DNA of 64,000 bases from Paenibacillus psychroresistens (lineage in GTDB: Bacteria; Bacillota; Bacilli; Paenibacillales; NBRC-103111), in NCBI RefSeq assembly GCF_009728935.1, contig NZ_CP034235.1, forward strand, positions 2,704,001 to 2,768,000, given 5' to 3'. Below the pieces are notes generated by a model. The model worked only from the letters and a program-made list of their open reading frames with translations. It had not been told where the DNA came from and did not search any database. The translations under genes and the position numbers were made by a program. Shown here piece after piece: positions 1 to 8,962 of this stretch; the first letter of the stretch is position 1; every line of letters begins with the position of its first letter.

Positions 1-930
1 CAAGCACTCATTAATTTTAATGGCTTAAAAGGCTGGATTCCTGCCTGGTATATAAAGAAAGATCTTGACGAGCCGAAGGTAATTACGGTTAAGCCTTATA
101 TACGGATTGTAGGTGAGAATGCAACCATTTGGACATATCCTGGAGCTCTCGCCAGCAATGCGTTTAGAGCAGGGAAAGTGGTGCAGGTTTATAAGGAATT
201 TGAAGAGTGGGTATGTGTAAATTTCATCAATTATGCAGAGCCGAATTATGGAGACTTCTGGGTGTTGAAAAAGGATTTAATACCTTGGGATCCGAAAAAG
301 GCTAGGGAAGGTAATCTCAAAACAGGAGCAAGCACGAAATATGCAGATTTGCAAGAGAATGACCGTATTCAAATTAATAATGAAAGTGATGACACCTATG
401 AAGTTAATGCTGCTGGAGGGGTTACTGAAGTGATCTATAAAGCGGATTTCATTCCGAACCCATTTATAAACACCCCTCTATCAACCAGTTCATCATTAAT
501 GGTAATCGACAATTTGGAGCTCTCAGCCAAACAAGAAAAAACATATGCTAATTATGCCTTAAACAGATCGGATACTCGCTTAAAAGGCCTAAGTGCTGCA
601 GATATATTTAAATTCTACTTGGCAGCAACGTTTAAACAAGATCAGGAAACGCTTTTTAGTTTGCGTATTAAGGGTGAAGGTTATATTACGCCTACACATG
701 AAAGCTTCTTAAAAGACTTAAAGACAGACCCAACGAGTGCGGAGAAGTCAATTGCCTTATGGAAAGAGCTGAAACAAAACAATTCATTTGTTGTTCAAGA
801 AAATTATATGGAAGATAATCATGCTGTGGTTTTCATAATTCCGATGAATAAAGCTGAGCAAATAAAAATATTTCATTTGTTTATCAATAAAGCAGGAATC
901 TGGAAGATAAGCTGGATGGCTTTGGAATAG
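1..930 (+). CDS. SH3-repeat protein, 5' end cut by window edge
   Basis: The reading frame is open from base 1 and no start is visible, so the gene begins upstream of the window. The visible 309 residues open with the end of one bacterial SH3-like unit (GWIPAWYIKKD). A second SH3-like unit follows (ENATIWTYPG through VCVNFINYA to FWVLKKDL). A C-terminal region of about 200 residues, rich in Lys, Asn and Glu, is not recognised; its middle and end look like a small mixed alpha/beta fold. Bacterial SH3 domains usually bind cell-wall peptide stems, so an exported or lipoprotein envelope role is inferred; the signal sequence would lie outside the window. A GTG at 178 is internal to the second SH3 unit and is not the real start. 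Confidence 0.75.
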   Translation, partial: QALINFNGLKGWIPAWYIKKDLDEPKVITVKPYIRIVGENATIWTYPGALASNAFRAGKVVQVYKEFEEWVCVNFINYAEPNYGDFWVLKKDLIPWDPKKAREGNLKTGASTKYADLQENDRIQINNESDDTYEVNAAGGVTEVIYKADFIPNPFINTPLSTSSSLMVIDNLELSAKQEKTYANYALNRSDTRLKGLSAADIFKFYLAATFKQDQETLFSLRIKGEGYITPTHESFLKDLKTDPTSAEKSIALWKELKQNNSFVVQENYMEDNHAVVFIIPMNKAEQIKIFHLFINKAGIWKISWMALE

Positions 931-952
931 AGAAGGGAAACCTTCTCTTTTT
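931..952 (+). terminator. rho-independent terminator after SH3 protein
   Basis: The perfect stem AGAAGG / CCTTCT with a GAAA tetraloop begins directly after the TAG stop and is followed by a short T run. It separates this gene from the SulP gene downstream. Confidence 0.75.
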
Positions 953-1013
953 GCGTTAATTTATAGTATTATAGATAGTGTTGGAGAGCTGCAAATAAGG
1001 AGTTAATTACATA

Positions 1014-2192
1014 ATGGATAAGCTTAGATCAACTTGGTTATTTAATATTCGCGGAGATGTGCTTGCAGGAATCACGATTACTCTAGCGCTTATTCCCGAT
1101 TCAATTGCGTTTTCTTTCATTGCTGGAGTTAATCCAATGATCGGTTTATTCTCGACAGTTATTCTGATGCTGATTATATCTTTTACCGGCGCTCGCCCAG
1201 CTATGGCTTCAGCTGCTGCGGGTTCAATGGCTGTTCTTATGACTCCTTTGGTTTTGGCGCATGGTGTGCAATATTTATTTGCTGCTACGATACTTACGGG
1301 TGTTCTGATGCTGCTTATGGGATTTTTGAGAATGGGAAACTTAATGAGGTTTATGCCATCAGCCGTGGTGACTGGTTTTATTAATTCCTTGGCCATTCTA
1401 ATTTTTCTGAATCAGCTAAAGCTTTTCATCCATGGTACGTTACTAATGTACGTAATTGTTATAGTTACCTTATTGAACGTGTATCTACTTCCGCTCCTCA
1501 TCAAAGCTATCCCGTCACCACTTATAGCAGTCGCCGCCATGACGGTTATTACAGCTATTTTTCATCTGCCGCTGCTCAAAATTAAGGATCAAGCCCATAT
1601 TGTAACAACCTTACCCATACCAGGCTTGCCGGATATTCCATTCACTTGGGAAACCTTATGGATAATTGCGCCTTTCGCCATATCGCTTGCTATTGTAGGT
1701 TATACCGAGTCTTTGCTTACTCAAGATATCATTGATAAAATGACAGCAACTAAAACGGACAAAAATCGCGAATTAAAAGGCTTAGGCTTTGCTAATACGA
1801 TAACAGGTTTTTTTGGTGGTATGGCGGGCTGTGCATTAGTGGCAGAGTCAATCATCAATGTCAAAATAGGCGGCAGAGGCAGACTCTCCACACTGGTTGG
1901 AGGAGCAACATTACTCGCGCTTATTCTCTTATTTGGCCAAGTAGTTAATATAATTCCTGTTGCAGCTTTAGTAGGCGTAATGCTAATGATCTGTTATGAA
2001 ATCATGGATTGGAAATCATTGCTCCAGGTGCAGAGCAGGCCGGTTAGAGATACTACGATTATGGTTGCTACCGTCATAGCTAGTATTTGGACGAACAATT
2101 TGGCAATTGGTGTTTTTGTTGGTGTTCTATTAAGCTACTTTATCCATCTGAGTGTCAGCAAAAGATTGAAACTAAACAAGAACATGGAGTGA
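1014..2192 (+). CDS. SulP-family anion permease lacking a STAS domain
   Basis: This 392-residue, highly hydrophobic protein has the SulP N-terminal signature (RGDVLAGITITLALIPDSIAFSFIAGV), seen here around residues 13-40. About 10-12 membrane segments follow, with the conserved transport-core stretch NVKIGGRGRLST near residue 283. It resembles the B. subtilis YbaR group of SulP transporters. SulP proteins normally carry a cytoplasmic C-terminal STAS domain. Here translation stops about 20 residues after the last membrane segment (SYFIHLSVSKRLKLNKNME), so STAS is absent. No STAS remnant is seen in the 40 bases before the convergent kinase gene. AAGGAG at about 998 supports the ATG. The substrate (sulfate, bicarbonate or a dicarboxylate) cannot be told from sequence. 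Confidence 0.85.
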   Translation: MDKLRSTWLFNIRGDVLAGITITLALIPDSIAFSFIAGVNPMIGLFSTVILMLIISFTGARPAMASAAAGSMAVLMTPLVLAHGVQYLFAATILTGVLMLLMGFLRMGNLMRFMPSAVVTGFINSLAILIFLNQLKLFIHGTLLMYVIVIVTLLNVYLLPLLIKAIPSPLIAVAAMTVITAIFHLPLLKIKDQAHIVTTLPIPGLPDIPFTWETLWIIAPFAISLAIVGYTESLLTQDIIDKMTATKTDKNRELKGLGFANTITGFFGGMAGCALVAESIINVKIGGRGRLSTLVGGATLLALILLFGQVVNIIPVAALVGVMLMICYEIMDWKSLLQVQSRPVRDTTIMVATVIASIWTNNLAIGVFVGVLLSYFIHLSVSKRLKLNKNME

Positions 2193-2231
2193 ATAAAGTC
2201 GGACATATATTTAGTAACTTATTTAAAAAAC

Positions 2232-3323
2232 TTATTTACGGATTGGAAGCCGGATTTCAAAAGAGGTTCTAGATTCATCACTATATACAGTTATAATGCC
2301 ATTGTGCAGCTCAACAATATTCTTGGCTATCGCAAGGCCTAGTCCAGATCCACCCGTATTCTGTGAACGGGAATGCTCCTCTCGGTAGAAGCGTTCAAAT
2401 AGGAACGGAATGCTGGATGCCAGTAAAGGCTCTCCATAGTTCACAATCTCAACTACAGCTTGTGATCCATCGCTTCGCGCCATAATATCTAACCGTTTGC
2501 CTTTATGCCCATATTGGATAGCATTGACGATTAAATTCTCAAATACACGGACTAGCTTATCGCCATCTGCAGAAATAATTAAATGCTTTTCGGGGAAATC
2601 CAGGAAGCATTCCATCGAGCTCCGCTCCAATTGATACCGAAAATGTGCGGCTAATTGACCTAGCATTTCTACTAAATTTAATGGAGATAGCTTAAGCTGC
2701 ATCCCACCGCTCGTGCGCGTATACTCGAATAAATCGTTTATCAAACTTTTCATCCGCAAGGATTTCTCATAAGCAATCTGGACATATTGTCTCAGCTCCA
2801 CCTCATCCCGATATCGGTCCTGTTCAATCAAGCCTAAATAGCCAACAATGGAGGTTAAAGGTGTACGTAAATCATGAGAAACATTAGTGATAAGCTCCGT
2901 CTTTGTCTGCTCAGCACGCCTTTCCTCATCCATTGACAGCTTGAGCTGTATAGTCATTTTATTAATATTATCTGCTAATGCACCTAGCTCATCTCTAGAC
3001 TGAATGGGAATACGAAATCCGAAATTTCCGCTGGCGATCTGCTCTAGCCCTCGAGTTATTTGCAATAAGTAGCGAATACTGGAATGACTGAGCACAAACA
3101 AGAAAAAGACGAACAAAACAATCGCAGTTATAGAAAGTGTTATAGGAAGCCCGATAGTATTACCGAGCCAACGAATTAACAAATTAACTATCGGGATATT
3201 TCCCTGATAAGTACTTCCAGCCACTAGAAATAACACTGCTACTGTTCCAATGGAGAATACACTGCAGAGCACAAACAAATAAAGCACTTTGTAACGAAGT
3301 CTCAAAAAATGATTAGGGCTCAA
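2232..3323 (-). CDS. two-component sensor histidine kinase, VanS-like
   Basis: This 363-residue kinase has two N-terminal membrane segments (about 12-35 and 58-78) with a short outside loop, then a HAMP-like linker (about 80-132). The phospho-acceptor box NVSHDLRTPLTS places the His at residue 150. The ATP-binding domain has an N box (ENLIVNAIQYG) and a G box (GGSGLGLAIAKN). It starts at a TTG overlapping the last 11 bases of the response-regulator gene, with GGGAG upstream, so translation is probably coupled. The HAMP and VanS-like catalytic core differ from the small BceS-type kinases usually paired with this kind of ABC transporter. It probably senses an envelope stress or antimicrobial directly, or through the transporter encoded upstream. 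Confidence 0.88.
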   Translation of the reverse strand: MSPNHFLRLRYKVLYLFVLCSVFSIGTVAVLFLVAGSTYQGNIPIVNLLIRWLGNTIGLPITLSITAIVLFVFFLFVLSHSSIRYLLQITRGLEQIASGNFGFRIPIQSRDELGALADNINKMTIQLKLSMDEERRAEQTKTELITNVSHDLRTPLTSIVGYLGLIEQDRYRDEVELRQYVQIAYEKSLRMKSLINDLFEYTRTSGGMQLKLSPLNLVEMLGQLAAHFRYQLERSSMECFLDFPEKHLIISADGDKLVRVFENLIVNAIQYGHKGKRLDIMARSDGSQAVVEIVNYGEPLLASSIPFLFERFYREEHSRSQNTGGSGLGLAIAKNIVELHNGIITVYSDESRTSFEIRLPIRK

Positions 3324-4014
3324 TTTTATAACCTACTCCCCATACGGTTTGGATCAGCTTTACGCCACCCAGCTCACTTTCCAATTTATCACGCAGCTTG
3401 CTAATATGCACCATCACCGTATTATTCGATTCTAGATATTTATCCTTCCACACCCTTTCGAAAATCGATTCTGCACTAAACACCTGTCCAGGCTTGCTGG
3501 AAAGCAAATACAAAATATCAAACTCCGTCGAGGTTAGATTAACACTCTTATCTTCTATGGTTACGGTATGCGTTGTTTTATTGATTTTCAATGTTTGAAT
3601 TTGCAGAGTGTCTAGATCATCCGATTGTTGGGGCTGGCTATTAATATAAGAGGTTCTACGCAGCAGTGACTTCACTCTAGCCAATAGCTCAAGAGGGTTA
3701 AACGGCTTCACCATATAATCATCTGCACCTGTCATTAACCCCATAATTTTATCCATATCCTCGGCTTTCGCACTCAACATTAAGATCGGGATTACAGAAT
3801 CCGCCCGAACCGCGCGACACACCTCCAATCCATCCATCTCCGGCATCATAATATCTAGGATAACCAGTTGAAGCGATTCTTTTCTAATTAATTCCAGGGC
3901 ATCTCGACCATTGTAAGCCTCTAATATATGATAGCCTTCGTTGCTCAAATAAATTTTGATAAGCTTGGCGATTTCTTGGTCATCATCAGCGATGAGTATT
4001 TGTATCGGATTCAT
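3313..4014 (-). CDS. OmpR/VanR-type response regulator
   Basis: This 233-residue regulator has a receiver domain with acidic triad DDD at 10-12, phospho-acceptor Asp54 (LVILDIMMP) and conserved Lys (DDYMVKPFNP). A winged-helix DNA-binding domain follows (LTSTEFDILYLL through WGVGYKIEP). It lies between the ABC permease gene upstream and its kinase downstream, all on the minus strand. It likely binds the 11-bp-spaced direct repeat upstream of the ATPase gene at 6800-6820 and activates the whole unit. Confidence 0.92.
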   Translation of the reverse strand: MNPIQILIADDDQEIAKLIKIYLSNEGYHILEAYNGRDALELIRKESLQLVILDIMMPEMDGLEVCRAVRADSVIPILMLSAKAEDMDKIMGLMTGADDYMVKPFNPLELLARVKSLLRRTSYINSQPQQSDDLDTLQIQTLKINKTTHTVTIEDKSVNLTSTEFDILYLLSSKPGQVFSAESIFERVWKDKYLESNNTVMVHISKLRDKLESELGGVKLIQTVWGVGYKIEP

Positions 4015-4078
4015 ACGGACCCTCCAGGTTACATTTGCTTAGGTTAAACGTTATGGCGCCTGCGTTTTTTGTGGCAAA

Positions 4079-5881
4079 TCATAATCGGTACAGTACAATG
4101 TTCTGATAAAGCTTGACTGTTAAAATATAATAAATGAAATATATAGCTGCAAATAAAGTGATTGGAATCCATAAATGATAATACGGCTCATCTAAAATAA
4201 AAGAGAACAGATTCATTCCAATTATTACGTGCAAGAGGCCGATAATACCTGGGAATAAGAAGACTAAGCTAAGCTCATGATAGATAGAGCGCGATAGCTT
4301 CTCACGCCTGACTCCCAGCTTGTTCAGCATTTGGTAACGCTGAACGTCTTTGGCAGCAGCCGATAGAATTTTAAACATTAGACAGCTGGCCATCATTGCC
4401 AGAAAAGCTATTCCAAGGAAAAAACCCATAAAGTAGGTTCCACTGGCAGTGCCAAGAACGTGCTGATAATTCTCATACTTACTCAAGGGCACATAGCCAT
4501 CTTTGTATTTATCTGCACTAAGCTTATCTAGTGCTTGCCAAAACGAATGGTAAGCCAAGAAGTCACTCGTCTTGCCGATCACAATCATTCTCTCCTTCGC
4601 AGGAAGCTTTAAGAATGAAGGCTCATCGACAATTTTTTCAGATTCAAATGGCTCATTTGGAGTAATTGTCCAAAGAAATGTCTGCCATTCTGGACCGAAA
4701 AGTGGTTCTGTATCCACTAACTCTGTTCCTGACGGAAGCGACTCTGTGATCCGATTTAATTGTTTTTGATCATTTACCGATTCTATAAGCGGTCTTTGAC
4801 TATCAAGATTTTCTCGTGAGTAGTAAAGCACATCTTTTACTATCTTAAACCGGTATTCATGCCTTTCCGTGAACGGAATGGAAGCGAGCAGCTTCGATTC
4901 CTCTGGCGTTGGATCATGCACGATTGCGTCATAGATGCTAAAGCTTTCCCCCTTAATCTTTGCATCATTGACGAAAGCCATACCTCCAGCTATCGCACCT
5001 GCACCAAGTGCTATCAGCATCGCAACTGTCGCGAGCAGCTTAGTTAAGCCGTTGATGCGAAAGCTTAGCTGCCCATATGTGAAAGCTCGTATTCCGCGAA
5101 TGTTATTTCGTTTTTTTATGCTTGCAATGAAGGGAGGGAGCAATACCATAAATAAGAGATAAGTGCCCAACGGTGTCATAATCGTCGCCGTGAATAAGCC
5201 TATTTCCCGCAGTTGCTCCATGAATGTCAAAGAAAGATAGCCAAGTCCCAAAGCAATTATCCCGATTATGGCAAGCGCCAGCTTCCAGACATTGCTTTTC
5301 CATGGCCGGTCTGCCTGAGCATTGCCATGCAAGAGCTGCATTATTTGCAGACGAGCCAGCTTTAACTGGTTCCATATCGCAGATATTCCAAATAAAATGG
5401 CGAAAAATATAACTGTGAAGATAATAGCTGGCACAAATACGGCATGATAGCCTGTCAAGGATATTTGTAGTTGTTTCGCCATTAGATGCCCAACCAACGC
5501 AGATAAACCAAACCCAAGAGCAAGTCCAGCAGCGAGCGAGATCAAGCCTACAGTAATTGTCTCGATAAACATCAGAGAACGAATTTTACTTTTTCTGGCG
5601 CCAAGCATCATGAAAAGCCCGAACTCACGCTGCCGCAATGAAAGTAAAAAGCCGTTTGCATAAAGGATATAGAATAACGTAATAATCGACAGCAGCACCG
5701 AGCCCAAGTTATATACTAGCTGCATGGAATTAATAACGGCATTTGCCTCGGTAAAGCTGCGGTTCCAAGCCATCGTTTGGAACATATAAAAAATCGAAAT
5801 CGACATCACGAGCCCAGCAAGGAGGACGATATAATCCTTAGCCTTGCTTTTCATTCCTGTTAAAGCTAGTTTGATTAGCAT
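4079..5881 (-). CDS. FtsX-type ABC permease, BceB-like
   Basis: This 600-residue membrane protein starts MLIKLALTGMKSKAKDY, the short cytoplasmic N-terminus followed by a first membrane helix typical of BceB/YxdM permeases. About ten membrane segments are visible. A large extracellular domain (about residues 305-480) sits between the seventh and eighth helices, as in BceB-type transporters that recognise peptide antibiotics or lipid II cycle complexes. FtsX-like cores occur near residues 55-165 and 490-590. The ATPase gene is 12 bases upstream. Length is slightly below BceB (about 646). Specific ligand unknown. Confidence 0.88.
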   Translation of the reverse strand: MLIKLALTGMKSKAKDYIVLLAGLVMSISIFYMFQTMAWNRSFTEANAVINSMQLVYNLGSVLLSIITLFYILYANGFLLSLRQREFGLFMMLGARKSKIRSLMFIETITVGLISLAAGLALGFGLSALVGHLMAKQLQISLTGYHAVFVPAIIFTVIFFAILFGISAIWNQLKLARLQIMQLLHGNAQADRPWKSNVWKLALAIIGIIALGLGYLSLTFMEQLREIGLFTATIMTPLGTYLLFMVLLPPFIASIKKRNNIRGIRAFTYGQLSFRINGLTKLLATVAMLIALGAGAIAGGMAFVNDAKIKGESFSIYDAIVHDPTPEESKLLASIPFTERHEYRFKIVKDVLYYSRENLDSQRPLIESVNDQKQLNRITESLPSGTELVDTEPLFGPEWQTFLWTITPNEPFESEKIVDEPSFLKLPAKERMIVIGKTSDFLAYHSFWQALDKLSADKYKDGYVPLSKYENYQHVLGTASGTYFMGFFLGIAFLAMMASCLMFKILSAAAKDVQRYQMLNKLGVRREKLSRSIYHELSLVFLFPGIIGLLHVIIGMNLFSFILDEPYYHLWIPITLFAAIYFIYYILTVKLYQNIVLYRL

Positions 5882-5893
5882 GTATTCACCTTC

Positions 5894-6703
5894 TTACCTT
5901 TCCGAACCGTACGAATTATTTGTTTCTATTGCAATACCCTCTGCAGCTGTCGAGCCGTAATCGCCAAGTACATTTAAAATTTGCTTATAAAAAATCTCTC
6001 GACTGCTAGAGCGATATAGCTCTTTCACCAACTGACCATCCTGTATAAACAAGATTCGCTTGCAATAGCTGGCACTGAAAGCGTCATGGGTCACCATGAG
6101 AATAGAGATCCGGTCTTCTTCATTCAACCGCTTCATCATTTCAAGCAGACTTACCGCATTCTTCAAATCAAGTGAGCCTGTCGGTTCGTCTCCTAGCAGT
6201 AAAGCTGGCTTGTGAACTATCGCTCGAGCCGCCGCTGTTCGCTGGCGTTGACCACCAGAGATCATCGATGGATATTGCTCCGCTATAACGGTTATATTAA
6301 GCTTCTCCATGACTTGGCTGACTTTGCTTCTGATAAAATCAGCAGGGACGTCTTGAAGAGACAGGGGCAGAGCAATGTTCTCATATACCGTTAAATTATC
6401 CAGCAGATTGAAGTCTTGAAAAATAAAGCCCAGCCGCTGTGCCCGGAAATCCGACAGCTCGCGTGATTTCATCCGCGTAATATCAGTTCCCGCGATTGAG
6501 ATTGTCCCATTCGTTGGGTTATCTAGTGTTGAGATTACATTGAGCAGCGTCGTTTTGCCCGAGCCTGAGGCCCCCATGATGCCAATGAATTCTCCCTCTT
6601 GCATCGTAAACGTGATGTTATTCAAGGCATACACCTGATTCGCGTTTTTGCCCCCATATATTTTAGAAATTTGTTTAATATCAATAACTGGTGTTGTTGT
6701 CAT
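5894..6703 (-). CDS. ABC transporter ATPase, BceA/MacB-like
   Basis: This 269-residue ATPase has Walker A GASGSGKTT (about 44-52), the Q loop, an ABC signature of unusual form (SGGQRQR near 148), Walker B LLLGDEPTG and the H loop MVTHD. It is the partner of the downstream FtsX-type permease. GAGAGGTAG upstream of the ATG is the ribosome binding site. The roughly 35 residues after the core (from SREIFYKQ) extend beyond the minimal domain. As first gene of the unit it follows the putative activator site at 6800-6820. Confidence 0.92.
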   Translation of the reverse strand: MTTTPVIDIKQISKIYGGKNANQVYALNNITFTMQEGEFIGIMGASGSGKTTLLNVISTLDNPTNGTISIAGTDITRMKSRELSDFRAQRLGFIFQDFNLLDNLTVYENIALPLSLQDVPADFIRSKVSQVMEKLNITVIAEQYPSMISGGQRQRTAAARAIVHKPALLLGDEPTGSLDLKNAVSLLEMMKRLNEEDRISILMVTHDAFSASYCKRILFIQDGQLVKELYRSSSREIFYKQILNVLGDYGSTAAEGIAIETNNSYGSER

Positions 6704-6760
6704 CCTAATATCTACCTCTCTTTCTATATGGACGCTTTCATAGCGCCGTCTATATTATTT

Positions 6761-6820
6761 AGTATAAAGAAGAAGCTGGGAGTAAATATAAGAGAACAAT
6801 AAAGATTTCTTAAAGATTTC
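6761..6820 (-). promoter_or_regulatory. promoter with 11-bp-spaced direct repeat (OmpR-type operator)
   Basis: On the plus strand TAAAGATTTC occurs twice, at 6800-6809 and 6811-6820, an exact 11-bp period like OmpR-family binding sites. Reading the minus strand, a TATACT -10 lies at 6766-6761 without a good -35, which puts the repeat at about -45 to -65. This fits activation of the ABC/two-component unit by its own regulator. A GC-rich inverted repeat in the leader (6731-6750) is also visible. Confidence 0.5.
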
Positions 6821-6893
6821 CTTAATATTGGTGGGCGACGACCAGCAATCGACAAAAAGGAAGGTTGCGGAGCCGTTTATCCTTGCTGGACGA

Positions 6894-6918
6894 CAAAAAA
6901 ACGGCATCTCTGCCGTTT
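6894..6918 (-). terminator. terminator after NlpC/P60 gene
   Basis: The stem AAAACGGCA / TGCCGTTTT is flanked on the plus strand by an A run, so on the minus strand it ends in a T run. It lies just beyond the stop of the hydrolase gene. Confidence 0.85.
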
Positions 6919-6937
6919 TAATTAATAATTTACAAAT

Positions 6938-7435
6938 CTAATGAAGTACCCGTCTGGCTTTAGTGTAATGAGAGTTCCAATAGCCGGAATTTAGATCATT
7001 AATGGCTACTCCCGCACTTTTGGTTGCATGTAGAATTTTTCCATTACCCATATAAATGGCAACATGATGAATCGGGGCATAGAAGAAAATAAGATCACCA
7101 GGTTTGAGCTGATTGCGAGATACATAAGTTCCTACTTGAGATTGTTGAGTAGATGATCGTGGTAGGATTATTCCGTTTTGATTAAAAACATATTGCGTAA
7201 ATGAGGAACAATCAAATGTACTCGTTTTCGCAGCTTGAGCAGCATACAGATATGGAGTACCTAATAATTGTTTGCCCGTTGAAATAATTTTGTCTGCACT
7301 TGACGACACAGAATAAAAGGATGAAGCATGCGCTGGCTTCGATGTAAGAAATAGGCAGCCTGAAAATAATAAAGATAAACTTAAGGATATACCAGCTAAT
7401 GACTTAGCAAACCGGATTATATGCGCTTTTTTCAT
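6938..7435 (-). CDS. secreted NlpC/P60 cell-wall endopeptidase
   Basis: This 165-residue protein begins with a signal peptide (MKKAHIIRF, then a hydrophobic stretch ending near ASS). The NlpC/P60 domain has its catalytic Cys in TFDCSSFTQYVF and the His in the PIHHVAIYMG segment, with a further catalytic residue in the KILHATKS segment. The family cleaves gamma-D-glutamyl-diaminopimelate bonds in peptidoglycan. The longer frame upstream (to 7504) is rejected because GGGAGG lies 6-7 bases before the ATG at 7435 and the signal peptide begins there. It is monocistronic, with its own terminator. Confidence 0.9.
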   Translation of the reverse strand: MKKAHIIRFAKSLAGISLSLSLLFSGCLFLTSKPAHASSFYSVSSSADKIISTGKQLLGTPYLYAAQAAKTSTFDCSSFTQYVFNQNGIILPRSSTQQSQVGTYVSRNQLKPGDLIFFYAPIHHVAIYMGNGKILHATKSAGVAINDLNSGYWNSHYTKARRVLH

Positions 7436-7750
7436 GATAACCTCCCTCAAATTTGTTTGATAGGTGATCACCTGTATATACCTTAACACATAATAAAAAA
7501 CCATAAATTACTAGGTAGATTAGAAACCCAGTCTTGATCAAGCAAAATAGCGATTATGAGAAGTCCATGAGAAAAATTTAATGGTATTTTAAGGGGAACT
7601 TATTGACAATGCAGAAAATGGGTTTATTGAACCTGATCGGGTAGGTAATCTAGAGTCCATCTGACTAATCCAATGCATATTATATGGAGTAGGTTTATCC
7701 GGAAAATAGGACGGAGCGTACTCTAATATGGTATGGAAAGGAGATGGGAG
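7436..7750. promoter_or_regulatory. divergent intergenic region with 12-bp palindrome
   Basis: This 315-base spacer separates two divergent genes. It contains the perfect palindrome AGGTGATCACCT at 7462-7473, 27 bases before the hydrolase start, a possible operator in its leader. On the plus strand TTGACA at 7603-7608 is a good -35, but its -10 (TATTGA at 7625) is poor. No further small gene was recognised. Confidence 0.4.
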
Positions 7751-8854
7751 ATGCATATTCTTATGATAGCACCTGAACAAGTTCCTATTCCAGGAAGTGG
7801 TTCTGTTGAGATATGTATGTTAGCGATTGCTAAAGAGCTTGTTAAACAGCATAAAGTGACTATTATTAGTAGGCAGTATAAGGGTTGTAAGAATATCGTT
7901 AGTTTAGATAATCTAACTATTATTCGCGTACCCGCTATTAGCTCAAATAAATATATCACTGCTGTTTTACATTATATTAAGGGGAAACATTATGATTTTA
8001 TTCAAGTAGACAATCGCCCGATTTATATGGCTAAAGTGAAAAAAGCGAAGCCTAAGACCCCCGTTGCTTTATTTCTCCATTCCATGACATTTGTTCCGCG
8101 CACACTTGAAATTGCCTCTTGTCTCCATAAAGCTGATCTGATCATAGCAAACAGCAGCTCCTTAAAAAATAATTTAGCTCGAATATTCCCTAATCAGAAT
8201 CACAAAATTCATATTGTACATCTGGGTGTGGATGTATCCAGATTTAAGCCCTTAACTAATACTCAAAAAAATGCGTATAGAAGCAAACAGCAACTCGGAA
8301 GTTCCTTTCTTTTGTTATTTTCAGGAAGAGTAGTACCACGAAAGGGAGTTGCTGAGCTTATTGAAGCAACACGGTTAGTACGAACTCAAATTCCTGATAC
8401 TAAATTAATAATTGTTGGAGCTGGTAATACCACATACATCAGGAAGCTAAATTCAATAGCAAAAAAACGGAATATCCCCGTTTATTTTACAGGACTAGTC
8501 TCTCATAAAAGCATTCATAATATTTATCGTTTAGTTGACTGTTTTATTTGTCCTTCCCAAAAACACGAAGCTTTTGGATTAGTTAATATTGAAGCCATGG
8601 CTTCTGGGATTCCTGTAGTAGCCTCCGATATTGGTGGAATTAAAGAAATAATTAAGCATGGGCAGAATGGCTATCTGGTTAAAGATTATAAGAATCCTCA
8701 GAGTTTCGCACACTATATTATCAAAATTGGGCAGAATAAATTACTTGCAGATAACATGGCACAACAAGGGAGATTGATGGCAGTTAATCAATTTAGTTGG
8801 AGTCATACAGCAGCAAGATTGATGGCCATTTATAAGAAAAGCTCAAGGGAGTAA
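7751..8854 (+). CDS. GT4-family glycosyltransferase, CotSA-like
   Basis: This 367-residue GT-B fold protein has an N-terminal MHILMIAPEQVPIPGSGS segment. The C-terminal nucleotide-sugar site has SGRVVPRKGV, the LIIVGAG strand and the E-x7-E motif region (EAFGLVNIEAMASG), where the two Glu residues bind the donor. The opening resembles spore-coat glycosyltransferases of the CotSA/YtcC group, so coat or cell-surface glycosylation is inferred. The start at 7751 is preferred over an in-frame ATG at 7733 because AAAGGAG sits 7 bases upstream. Donor and acceptor are unknown. Confidence 0.85.
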   Translation: MHILMIAPEQVPIPGSGSVEICMLAIAKELVKQHKVTIISRQYKGCKNIVSLDNLTIIRVPAISSNKYITAVLHYIKGKHYDFIQVDNRPIYMAKVKKAKPKTPVALFLHSMTFVPRTLEIASCLHKADLIIANSSSLKNNLARIFPNQNHKIHIVHLGVDVSRFKPLTNTQKNAYRSKQQLGSSFLLLFSGRVVPRKGVAELIEATRLVRTQIPDTKLIIVGAGNTTYIRKLNSIAKKRNIPVYFTGLVSHKSIHNIYRLVDCFICPSQKHEAFGLVNIEAMASGIPVVASDIGGIKEIIKHGQNGYLVKDYKNPQSFAHYIIKIGQNKLLADNMAQQGRLMAVNQFSWSHTAARLMAIYKKSSRE

Positions 8855-8878
8855 ATAAGTGTAAGATAACATAGAATT

Positions 8879-8908
8879 AATGCCCCCCAATTCTGGAGGG
8901 CATTTCTT
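8879..8908. terminator. bidirectional terminator between convergent genes
   Basis: An 11-bp stem (AATGCCCCCCA / TGGAGGGCATT, one mismatch) with a 4-base loop lies between the convergent glycosyltransferase and alpha-galactosidase genes, followed by TTCTT. Confidence 0.7.
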
Positions 8909-8962
8909 ATGCAATAGGCACAATGGCTCTGCCTTTTCTATCATTTAAGGTGATAATAACAT

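Noticed and set aside
1007..1396. Open frame of 129 codons antisense to the SulP gene
   Set aside because: It has no ribosome site, lies wholly within a well-supported membrane protein gene and has low-complexity composition typical of antisense frames.
2193..2231. Possible remnant of a STAS domain after the SulP stop
   Set aside because: The gap is 39 bases and no frame there encodes STAS-like sequence.
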